NCBI RefSeq assembly: GCF_004011695.2
Contig: NC_082425.1
Span: forward strand, 1,116,001-1,180,000
Length of the DNA stretch: 64,000 nt
Origin: Ascochyta rabiei
Lineage: Eukaryota > Ascomycota > Dothideomycetes > Pleosporales > Didymellaceae
Direction: 5' to 3'
Below the pieces are notes generated by a model. The model was given only the letters and a program-made list of their open reading frames with translations, did no database searches and was not told the DNA's origin. Positions 36,801-46,517 of the stretch are shown here, in pieces. The position numbers were made by a program, and so were the translations under genes. Numbering within the stretch: position 1 is the first letter of the stretch; each line of letters opens with the position of its first letter.

Positions 36801-36890
36801 TTAAATTACTAGAGTAGCTTAACTGCTCTCGTCTTATATAGTCTTAGACTCACACAGGACGTTAAACTTATCAATCAATCAATCAATCAA

Positions 36891-36905
36891 TCCATTGAGC
36901 TCAAT
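36891..36905. repeat. Right target-site duplication of the LINE
   Basis: Second copy of TCCATTGAGCTCAAT, directly after the TCAA tail. Base composition returns to normal immediately to the right. Confidence 0.85.
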
Positions 36906-38564
36906 GTTCTATGTTGCGACGTACAGTGTCATTCAGGTAAACCACTGCCTGTACTCTTGACCCAGTTCAAATCTGCAAGCAGGCATCCACTGCTGCAAAT
37001 GAGTATCTTGGCTGTTGGCGACTGCGTTCGTATCACAACATTCATCTGTACTTGCAAACATAGACTTCTCTCACATTTTCACCTGTTATTCGCGCGTATG
37101 TATCGAACATAACTATCGTTGTTGAAATCGACATCAGCTAGCATTCCGCATAGTTGCTGCGTTCCGCATCGATGATATCCCCGCTCTGTCGCACTGCTTC
37201 CCTGTTCTTTCGTCTCATGGCCTCACTGTGCGACTTCACCACAATCTGGAAGTTGTGCAGATGAACACCACGTTAAATTCTTCATTTCCTATGTAGGGTT
37301 CGTTACTACACATCTTTTTCGCAAGCGATCAACTCCTACCACGCTACAAGAAATTATAATAATAGCTATTGTGCGTGGCTCTACAGCTTCACTTATATCT
37401 AACGTGTTTTATTATGCGTGTGATGTCCTAAGTTTACTAAGGAAAATTAACTAAAAGTAGCATTTTTGGACGAAATTTGTTCTTTTAGAGTAGTTTTTAA
37501 AGAAAAGACTTGATGGCAAAGCTATTGTCAGGCCAACAGGCATTAGGCCGACATGCACCGGCATGTGGCAACGTCCACCTCTAACCTAGCATTAGCAAGA
37601 AGTACTGTTCTAGCCTACGTACTTACATCTAAGTAAGCACCAATACCTCGTTCCCACCAATGGCGCGTTATGTTGGCCCAGTGTTGTCTTAATATTCGAT
37701 TTATAAGTGCGTGCCAGCGTGAATGGTAGCACGAATGAAATCTTTGCCGAGCGTGAGGTTCTTTGAGGGAGCTTCGGATATCCGTCGAGTTTGGTGTAGT
37801 ATCGTGCATACAAAGAGACTTCACTTCATCCCAAGAGAGCTCGCAACGCTCAATGATAAAGGCCTCTGAAGAACGACACTTACAGGTGGGAAGGGAGTGT
37901 CGCTACATCGCCGCCGGCTTACGTAGGCAGCAAGTGCTGCATCCGCTATGCGCACACGACCCTACATGGCGCAGGGGCTTCGTAGCACGTCTCGTCTATA
38001 TACAGCGCCCGCAAAGCCTAAAGCTGCAGACTCTCCACTTCATTTTCCACCTGCTGGACCGTGTGCCTACGAAACACTGCTTGCATCACAACGCAGACAT
38101 TCTCGTTAAGATCGCTAGCGACTACAACAAGAACGTCCACTCTAGAATAGAGCACATATCGTTCAGCAGCTTTAATATAGCTCCCTGCTGCCCTCAATTT
38201 CTGTGCTACTATCTTCTTAGGATTGGATCGGGCCATCCTCCGACCACATGCGGGGCTCGGATCTGTTATACAATGTGCTTGATCTCAGGAGATCGAAGCA
38301 AGGAGGTTTAGAACGACTCTGGCGTAGTAAAACCAAGAAAACCTGCGATCTTTCATTCTTGGTCAAAACTTCATACGTTTGTAGCACAATTATTCAATTG
38401 AGCACAATCAGATTCTCTAGTTGCAAAGCTCTTAAAAACAAGCCTCAGCTAGGTTCACCCACAAACGCCTTGTTATCGTTGGTCGCTGGTTCATGGCTAG
38501 GGAGTGCAGTAAAGCTGGTAAGACATCTTGAGAATGAAAATCCTTACGCCATCTCTGCCGATGT
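36906..38564. other. Region between repeat island and cluster, no firm gene
   Basis: About 1.7 kb of normal composition. A 72-codon minus-strand frame at 38018-38236 starts with ATG (MARSNPKKIVAQKLRAAGSY) and reads smoothly. It may be a small gene or a fragment of a larger decayed one; no family is recognised. A longer plus-strand frame over the same bases (37763-38311) looks like its shadow. Confidence 0.4.
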
Positions 38565-39452
38565 TTATGCAGCATAGGCGCGTGAAGGTAGTTTAAGCCC
38601 GAGACTGTCCCCGAGCTCCTCCCAGCAGCTTGTCCAGAAATGAGACCCTGATTTTTTGTGAACCGGCCAACTGCTGCGAAAGCCAAACATGGCTTGTGAT
38701 CTGTATGACATGGTTTCTGCGATGTCACGCGGAATCGTCAGCGGGTGGGCTTCTTGGGTGTTGAGACCGTTGCGGCACAAATGGATGGTCAGTGCGCGGC
38801 GAACCTCATTCGTCTGGTTGTGACCACCGCGGTGGATAAGCCTTCCTGAGAAAAATAGTGCATCGCCCGGGTTGATCTCAGCGGCAAGTGACTCGGAAGA
38901 ATCGTTAAACGCCATATTCATGCTCGTATGGGTTCTCGGGATGATCCTGGTGGCACCATTTTCTTCGCGAAATGGTGTTAAAGCACACAGGAAGTTGACA
39001 CATGCCTCTGGGCCACTCGCAGGAAACTTCTCCCAGAATGACCACAGCCCCTGATCGCGGTGAAAGGGTTGCGCTTCAGCGCCAGGCCCCAGAGCAATCA
39101 CCTGAGCGCAATTGATTTGGTAACCATCTGGAGGTCCATCAACTAAGACCTTCTCGGCAAGTGCATGCATCAGCTCATTTTCAAGCACTTCTTCCCGGAA
39201 GGTTTTGCTGTTGATGACAGCAGGGAGACGCTGCGTCTTTCTGCCGATAAAAGTAGCCAGATCGGAATCTTGCTTTGGTTTCGTCTGTTGAAGACCAGGC
39301 GTGAACTCCTCATTCATGACCCTGACTTGCGACTCCGTGAGGAAATTTTCAAGAATGACGGCTCCATCTTGCTCGAAAGCCTGCAAGATCAGTTCGATAG
39401 CTGCCGAGGCGGGAAAGCGCTGGAGCAGTGGTAGGGTTCCTATAAAGGCCAT
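38565..39452 (-). CDS. Phytanoyl-CoA dioxygenase family (Fe(II)/2-oxoglutarate) enzyme
   Basis: A single-exon gene of 295 aa. The metal-binding triad is visible: His131 and Asp133 in PFHRDQG (the HxD motif) and a distal His207 in RLIHRGGHN, with an arginine shortly after (EVRRALTIHL) for 2-oxoglutarate. These enzymes use oxygen and 2-oxoglutarate to hydroxylate, desaturate or rearrange substrates. In fungal clusters, relatives act on natural-product scaffolds rather than on phytanic acid. It is the left-most gene of the cluster and points away from the PKS. Length is normal for the fungal biosynthetic members. The specific reaction cannot be told from sequence. Confidence 0.85.
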   Translation of the reverse strand: MAFIGTLPLLQRFPASAAIELILQAFEQDGAVILENFLTESQVRVMNEEFTPGLQQTKPKQDSDLATFIGRKTQRLPAVINSKTFREEVLENELMHALAEKVLVDGPPDGYQINCAQVIALGPGAEAQPFHRDQGLWSFWEKFPASGPEACVNFLCALTPFREENGATRIIPRTHTSMNMAFNDSSESLAAEINPGDALFFSGRLIHRGGHNQTNEVRRALTIHLCRNGLNTQEAHPLTIPRDIAETMSYRSQAMFGFRSSWPVHKKSGSHFWTSCWEELGDSLGLKLPSRAYAA

Positions 39453-40046
39453 CTTGGTTTCCCGAGAAAAGAATGAACAGAAGTTTGGGGATGAATCTGT
39501 GGGCAGTTGAGATATAAAACCATTTCATTTTATTTGCAAGATGTATTGATTGCATTCCCTCCCGCTCTCCCTTGCCACACTCAGAATTTCACTAAGCACG
39601 TCCGGTCGCTGAGGTTGAATCCTATCGTGCAGAATGGGTCACATGCCAATGTCTCTGGACCCGCTAAACGGAGACATTAAAGAATGAAGTGAGAACCTCC
39701 GAGGCTGCGTCTAGTTGAGAATCTGGTAATAAATCTCTTGACCGCGTAACGACGATGAGAAGTCCAATCAAGCCAGTCTATGACAAGTCCGCAAGTATCC
39801 AGACAGATTCGAGTAACGGTAGATGGATATAGAAGCAAGGCATCAGGACGGCCCCGCTCGTTTGCTATGCACAACTGTACTATCTTACGAGGCCTTCTCC
39901 GCTGGATCTTATTTTCGTCACATGCTTCATACAGGGCTCTGTGCCTTGGAGATCCTCATTACACAATAGTTCGTTGAGCCAATGGCAGACATCAAATTGC
40001 ATTTCGCAACGAGAAATAGTATTCAAGGGAACTAGCAAGGCCTCGC
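39453..40046. other. Intergenic region, dioxygenase promoter side
   Basis: About 590 bp upstream of the dioxygenase and downstream of the first O-methyltransferase. No gene or clear regulatory motif was seen. Confidence 0.5.
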
Positions 40047-41463
40047 TCAATTCATGACTTGGCGCATCTCGACTAGACATTCTCCCACTGGCGGGTAGGC
40101 TTCAAAAGTAACCATCAATCCTGCTTCAGCAGCCAGATGATTCCATTCCTCACTTGTTCTCTCCCGACCTCCATACATAACGATCATAGCCGCATGTGTA
40201 GTTGCGCTGATAGCGTTCTTGGTGAGTTCCTGGATGATGAGTCGCGACTGGGAAGACATTGCAGTCGCAATCTTCCGAAGAAGCTTGATAGCTTCAGGAT
40301 CCGACAAATTGTGCAACACAAAAGCTAAGGAATAGATAAGTGCCCCCTTGATAGGCTGTTCTTGATCCTGCTCTTTGAAGTTCCATGGCGCCTCAGTCAC
40401 GCCGGGAATTTCCCCAATCTCAGAATTGTACTCTTGTAGTACAAGATTACGCTCCTCCAGTGAGGGGAAGGCATCTCTAAGCTCTAATAGCAATTCGCCT
40501 CGTCCCCCACCAATATCGACAATGATAGTTGGGAGCTTCGCTTGCAAACTTTCAGATATTAAAGCCGCCAAACCGTATCCTAGCTTTTTTGCCCTGTCTG
40601 GCATTGTTTCTCCACGGCCGAACTTTCCAGTCATGAAAGTATTGAAGCTGTCGAGTCTACCAGTGTGCTCCATGATCGAATAGGCATGTTCGTGGGCAAT
40701 ATCACTGTGCATGGATCTGTAGGCATATTGAAATGGAGCTCGGCGCTCTTGAAACGGGTAGTTGAAGTCAGTTTCGACGAGTTGTTTCATCAGAAAGGCT
40801 GAACCCAAGAGAATTTCTGATGTGCTTGGAAGAAGAGTGAGTATAAGTCTCAGCGATGACATAGCGTTGCGCTACACTTACAAATGCAGTGCTCCGTGTT
40901 GAGAGGATGGCATGTCTACCAGAAACATGGTAACGTCGTTGGCTTGATACAGGTCGTCTGCTAGGGTGCCGAGGAGCCCTAGGGCGCCCATCATGAACAA
41001 CGTATCGCCTGTCGTTGTTTGTTAGAATCTGACCAACTCAAGTATTCTGAAGCTTTATGTGTAGGTTTGGGTAGCCGCGCATAGGGGAAGTTACGTACTC
41101 GTCAATTGCACGGCTGTGGGTGTGTTTGATTAGCTCTCTTTACGTCACCTTCTAAATACAGTTGGCACAAAGAGACTAGTTAGGCTGACGTACAAAGATT
41201 GGTCTTATCACCGTACCTCCTTATATGTTCATCGTACACATGTCGTGCAGTAGCCGGGTTGCTGATCGCTAGCAGACAGTCAAAGAGATGGAAGTGCACT
41301 GCAACAGGTACAAAACCCAAAGCAGGGGCCTAAACAACAGCAGCTGTTAGCCCCAAACCAGCATATTAACCCTACAGGTCCTGTTGCAGTTTTTTGCGTG
41401 TTATCAAAGACTCACTAGTGTCACCGTCCTCAGAAGAGCTTTGCGAGCCTCTGGGAATGACAT
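40047..41463 (-). CDS. SAM-dependent O-methyltransferase, first of two in the cluster
   Basis: Four exons proposed (41463-41416, 41329-41212, 41008-40882, 40824-40047) give 356 aa in exact frame. The C-terminal domain has the SAM site IIVDIGGGRGELLLEL and the following acidic and aromatic blocks of the COMT-like family. The catalytic histidine region reads LAFVLHNLSDPEAIKLL, in place of the more usual HDW-x-D. The N-terminal part is a winged-helix-like dimerisation region. It would methylate a phenolic hydroxyl of the polyketide. The second intron is 203 bp, unusually long here, and could hide a further small exon (for example near 41090-41110), so the region around residues 50-60 is uncertain. 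Confidence 0.82.
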
Positions 41464-42208
41464 GATGGACGGTTAAGGCAAATACGAAGTGATTGTGTGA
41501 AGGTTAATGGGCCTAGTTTTCAAATTGAATCGGGGAAGAGGATGTGCTCGACAATAAATATACAGAAAACGGCTCCCTAACTATACCGTCTATAAATTAT
41601 CTGCTGAATTCTCGAAGTGGTCGTTGAAACAGTTGTAGGTAAGCTATGCAAGGGATATGAAGGTATACGCGTGCGGATCGTGCCAGTCTATCTAAGAAGA
41701 TGTCGCGCAGCTACATGCATTCTGCATAGTTTACCCTAGATAACAGCTCTAAAATCTTGGGACTGAAGCACAACAGTAGCCAGCTGTGATCGGTCAGGCC
41801 AATATCCAATGAACAGTCTAGACGCCGCTGATGAAAGGGTCTTGGTGGGATATTAAATTTCTTCTCCCATTTCTATCTGATAGCAAAAGTGGTGAAACAA
41901 CATGAGCATTTCAGTTCAGGGTAAAGCATCATTGCATAGATTGGTTACGCTTACTGACTGGTGCGGCACCTTGCTTGCCTTCCGTAGCAGTGGTTCAACC
42001 CGCACGGTCCGTACCGTTTGTGACGGATCATCCCGCCTGTTACCGAGTTGTAATACCTTGCATATTTCTGTGCTACTCTGGCTTTGTACCCCGCAATTGA
42101 AAATATAGCCTCAGTATACGAGCAGATTTTGCCAAGACGTCATTCTCGCTGCATCGACAAGCATCATGAACGCCAAGTGTATCAAAGAAACATGATCTCA
42201 TAGTAGTA
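41464..42208. other. Intergenic region between methyltransferase and SDR genes
   Basis: About 745 bp serving as the promoter side of the first O-methyltransferase and the 3' side of the SDR. Nothing recognisable. Confidence 0.5.
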
Positions 42209-43249
42209 TCAATATGTACTAGGAATTGTTGCTACTTTGCCTCCGTCTAGCAAGATGACACTTCCATTGAGGAAAGATCCAGCCCTGGAGGTCATGTACA
42301 AAATTAATCCAGCCATGTCATCATCACAACCTGCTCTCTCAGCCGGTTGCCATGACCGGGCAAATGCTCCTTCCTTTGTGATCGGGATGTTCCTGTCGAT
42401 TATGAAATCATCGAATAACGACTTCGATAGCTCGGAAGGGAACACTGCGACCTTCCGTTAGCGAATCTGGGAGTTCTCGTGTATGGAAAAGGAACTTACA
42501 GCCAGCGGCTATCACGTTAAATCGAATTCCCCAGGGTACGCAAAAGGTTGAGAGGCACTTCATCATCGAAACGAGCCCGGCCTTACTACTGCAGTAGGCA
42601 TAACCAGCCATTGGATTACGTAAGAAGCTTGCACAGCTGGCTGTTGCGATCACCTGAGCCCTCGGGTACTTTTTGCGACGATTTCCCTCGTCCAGCAGCT
42701 CCAAAAAAGCTAGGACCGTATAATATGTAGCCGTGCAGTTCAATGCGTACACTGAGTTAAATTCTTCCATTGGTGTAGCCCAGGCATGCCTTACGTATTC
42801 ACCCAGTGTGTGTCCTGACTTTAGCTTTTGCAGGCTGGGACCGGTAATCCCGGCATTAGCGACGACCAAATTGACATATCCCGTCTCTTTTTTGATATTT
42901 TGAGCCAAGCGCTCCAGGTCGTCCCTTTTGGTGACATCTCCTGCCAAAGCAATGATACTGATTCATGTCAACTCATGTTATCAAACTCCTGTTCAGTTTG
43001 GGGTAGTCCGTACCTCGGATGGAAATCAGCGGCTTTGCGAAGAACATCTTCTCGTCGGCCGACAATGTACACCTTAGAAGCGCCATTTCTGGCAAGAGCC
43101 TTGGCCATCATGAACCCAATTCCTAGAGGTGTGTTAGTGACACGAGTAATGGAGCTGAAATTGAGTAGCTTACCTGTACCTCCACCTGTGATCACAGCAA
43201 CGATGCCCTCAACGGAAAATAACTCTTGCCGCTTCATAGGACCGTCCAT
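42209..43249 (-). CDS. Short-chain dehydrogenase/reductase
   Basis: Four exons (43249-43174, 43122-43014, 42957-42500, 42444-42209) give 292 aa in exact frame. The nucleotide-binding TGGGTGIG is restored by splicing the first intron. VVANAGI (NAG motif) and the active-site AYCSSKAG (Tyr-x3-Lys) follow, with IATASCASF providing the catalytic serine region, then GLFPSEL across the last junction. This is a classical SDR using NAD(P)(H) to reduce a ketone or oxidise an alcohol. It is divergent from the second O-methyltransferase, with a shared 540-bp promoter region, which suggests joint regulation. The substrate is presumably a cluster intermediate (inference). Confidence 0.88.
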
Positions 43250-43788
43250 TATTACCTTTAGCAGGCTGTTTCAAAAGCAAAACCGGGTGGCTATTGATGT
43301 TGGCATAGGATGTGACTAAGACCTTCTCAACATTCAGTAAACGAAGGCTAAGACTGTAAGGGCAGATTTTCCCTCCAAGAATGTCAATGTTATACTGCGC
43401 ACAGCATGCCGCCCGTGATACATGCCGCGTAGGCTATGCTGATTGCGGCCAGCATACTGGTAACCCTGCAGCCATTTGCAGATTCAGGCTTCTTGGTATG
43501 CAAATCTATATCAAGAAACTAATGAGTGCAGGATGCTTTTGTTCATGAGTCAGTGCGTTTTTGATGATCATTCATTTGGAATGGAATTCCCTGTAACACT
43601 GTATCACGCTCGAGAACGGGTGCCTTCTTCATGTTTACTGACAGCTATCACGTCTTTACCTGACTGCACCAAATACTGCCATGCAAAGTTGCAGACCATT
43701 ACTCTAGGTCTGCTACGCGAAGACAGTCTTTATCTCATTTTTACATCGCATTATTGCATTTATTTCGAAAGCGGACAAGAGAGGGAAG
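43250..43788. promoter_or_regulatory. Divergent promoter region between SDR and second O-methyltransferase
   Basis: The two start codons are 539 bp apart on opposite strands. No binding motif could be assigned; the overlapping short frame at 43476-43823 is not considered coding. Confidence 0.5.
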
Positions 43789-45160
43789 ATGGACCTACCT
43801 TCCCAATTCACACTGTTTGCTGATCAAGTTTCAACGAACGCGAAGCTGATTTCAACATACCTTCAAAATGGACAAGCAGGATCAGCAGACACCGATGTGT
43901 ATGAAATGAGTGCTGCCAAAGCCAAATTAGCGGAAGCAGCATTTGGACTACTCACTCTGAGTCGGGATTCAGGAAGCTTTTTGGTTCACTTGACCGTCGA
44001 TGTTAGTGCTGCTCTTCCTTTACAAAATTTGCATATTGAGACAACACTAATCCTGTGTGCAGTACCAAGTAGTTTGCGCGCTTAAATGGCTCTGCCACTT
44101 CCGTATTCTACAACTTGTACCTTCTAACGGAACCATCACTTATCGGAAACTGGCCGAATTAGCTGGAGCCCCGGAAGCTACTCTAAGGAGTGCGTTGCGG
44201 CTTGTGATGACGAGTGGGTTGTTTGATGAGCTAGGACAGGACGTGGTCGGACATAGTCCAATCTCACGGCGTATTGCCACAGATGATAGCCTTCACCATT
44301 GGGTCCAATACATCTCAAGCACCATCATGCCGACGGCAGCCAAGCACCTGGAGGCTACCGAAAGATGGCCAAACAGCAGACAAGTAAACGAAACAGCGCA
44401 CAATATTGCTTTTGATCACGATACTGCGTACTTCGACTTCGTGGCCCAGGATATGGGTCGATCAATCGAGTTTGCTAGAACTATGCAAGCAGTATCTAAT
44501 ACAGGCTCTTTTGAAAACCGCCATTTAGTGGAGAGCTTTGATTGGCCTTCACTCGGAGAAGGTTTGATAGTTGATGTACGTGCTTCCGTCGAATTTGTTC
44601 TCCAATACCGTTCCGCACAGGCTGACGCATAGTAGATGGGCGGATCCACTGGACATGCATCTCTAGCTCTGGCAGAAAATTTCCCAGATCTTAGATTCAT
44701 CGTGCAGGATGTTAGAGATGTAGTTACAGACAGCAAACAGAGATTGGAAAAGCGAGACCTACCGTCTTCGATCGCGTCTCGCATTCAATTCCAGGAGCAC
44801 TCTTTCTTCAATCTGCAGCAGGTGAAGGGTGCTTCAGTGTACCTTCTTCGCCATATTCTCCACGATTGGCCGGACAAGGAAGCTATTCAAATTTTGCGCA
44901 ACATTGTCCCGGTACTGGGGCCGAAGGGCAGAATCATCATTTCCGATATCGTTCTTCCGCAACGAGCTTCGATCCCTGCTATTGAAGAGCGGGTTATGAG
45001 AATGAATGACTTGCTCTTGCATCAATTCACCAACACATCAGAGAGGGCGCTTGGAGAGTGGAAGGCTATATTCGCGGCAGCAAGTGACAGGTTCTGTGTC
45101 GAGAGGGTCTACAGGAATCCTAACAGCGTACTGTCGCTCATAGAGCTGACTCTTGGTTGA
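43789..45160 (+). CDS. SAM-dependent O-methyltransferase, second of two in the cluster
   Basis: Three exons (43789-44001, 44063-44575, 44636-45160) give 416 aa. The winged-helix dimerisation part includes NGTITYRKLAELAGAPEATL, followed by the SAM motif VDMGGSTGHASLALAENFP, formed across the second intron, and the catalytic block RHILHDWPDKEAIQIL with the general-base histidine. It ends with the LGEWKAIFAAAS pattern typical of fungal AflP/OmtA-like methyltransferases. It would methylate a hydroxyl of the polyketide or a tailored intermediate. Introns are about 60 bp. It lies directly upstream of the PKS on the same strand. Confidence 0.9.
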
Positions 45161-46517
45161 CTGAACAAGGAACATTCATATTGCTTACCACAGCGGGTTT
45201 CTGTAGCAGTTTTGTTATTGAATCTAGACTAGTCAACAATTGAACAATTGATTATATCATTTTAAAATAAAAAATGAGGATATCGATACTCGTAAACCCA
45301 CTAAGACCCGAACATGCGAGCCAGCCTTTCTTTAGTGTCAAGTAAGATTCTGAGGGTTAATATCCATATCATGGCTGTATTGTTGGGCGTGTAACTTGAC
45401 CAGCTAGTGAGCCAACGCGAGTGTGCACCAGAACATGTTCCAGGCATAGAAAAATCTGAACGGCACGCCTCGGCTGGGTCATACCAAAGTTGATGTACAG
45501 GTGACCCGCAATTTGATGGTTTTCAATTTACATAGTTCCTGTGCCTTTGAGCTTGGCCATCTCCAGAGATGGCGTACCATAACATTCTTATGATTACCGT
45601 GAAGGCGGCTACACGTATATGGTAGGAGATCCTTATGTTTTTCCAATGTTGAAAGCTGCAGGTCAACAGAATAGCACATGCAAGATAAAAGGGCTTATGA
45701 AATGCAAGGGAGCCGTTGGTCTGTGTCCCTCAATTCTCTAGATTGTGTGATGTCTGATGCACGGTTATCGTGTCTTTGCGCGATATCTAAGCAAAGAAAC
45801 AGCATAGGTGCTGCAAATGTGGCTGCGCAACTCAGATTCGCATCTTGACACTAGCTGCAACGCGTGTGGAACCAATCGCCCCATTAGACGTGCGGAGGGT
45901 GAAATAAACCTTGGCAGCTCGAAGAGGATGGAGTTTGATCTTCACAGACGTCGATAAAGCTCGGATATAAATCCTTACCTTGATGACACAGAGCCGGCCC
46001 GATAGTACAGAATGTAAGGCAAACAAGAGGTAACATGCCAACCCATATCGAATACATCCTCGAAAATTCAAGAATGCAGTGGACACAGTCTTGGGATTAC
46101 TTCTGATTAACTATATAATGCCGCGTATCGATTACTCGTGTAAAACTTCACATCTTACGCTCAAGCACTCGATTTCTTTGAAAGATACCGACATCAAGAA
46201 TCTCGAACATTTTCAATAAGAACACATTCGAATCATAGACTTTCTGTCACATTATCCCAAGCCTATCAATCCGTTTCTTCTGGACCTCAATATTTGTCGC
46301 GATTACAGCCTTCTAAGAGTGCCCAGTGGACTGAGGTTGTCGAAGACCGTCTTGTTTTACTGTTTCTAGAACCAGTCCTACGTCGAGACTGCGCGGAAAG
46401 TACTGTTCTGGAGATTCAAGAAAGATCAGTTGCCAGTTTTATTGAGAAAGCACTCGTAAGCAATAAGAGCATTCTATCACGTAATAGAACGTTTACTGTT
46501 TTAGAATCACTGCTATC
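45161..46517. promoter_or_regulatory. PKS upstream region
   Basis: About 1.36 kb between the methyltransferase and the PKS. A TATA-like TATATAA lies at 46113-46119, about 400 bp before the PKS ATG. Short frames only; no transcription factor gene is hidden here as far as can be seen. Confidence 0.45.

Larger units (their letters stand above)
18046..36890 (+). mobile_element. Tad1-like LINE retrotransposon, RIP-mutated, carrying two nested elements
   Basis: The LINE is split into 18046-20338, 25618-26449 and 33892-36890. The first piece ends its ORF1 with degenerate CCHC zinc knuckles (about 19845-20000). The second has the endonuclease signature NLILLEDFNTYYP (about 25780-25815; normally GDFN-x-HHP). 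The third has reverse transcriptase (about 34600-35050, catalytic YLDN where xxDD is expected) and RNase H (about 35810-36210: IYTDASSIEGG, ELEGIIRSF, VFTDN). The 3' end is a TCAA tandem tail (36871-36890). ORF1 with knuckles plus endonuclease, RT and RNase H is the Tad1/I-type layout. Stops replace Gln and Trp codons throughout, so it is dead. The reading frame resumes across the copia insertion when the element and one TSD copy are removed. Confidence 0.85.

Noticed and set aside
18046..36890. CRISPR-like or plasmid-like interpretation of repeated blocks
   Set aside because: The repeats are LTR pairs with target-site duplications and retrotransposon domains.
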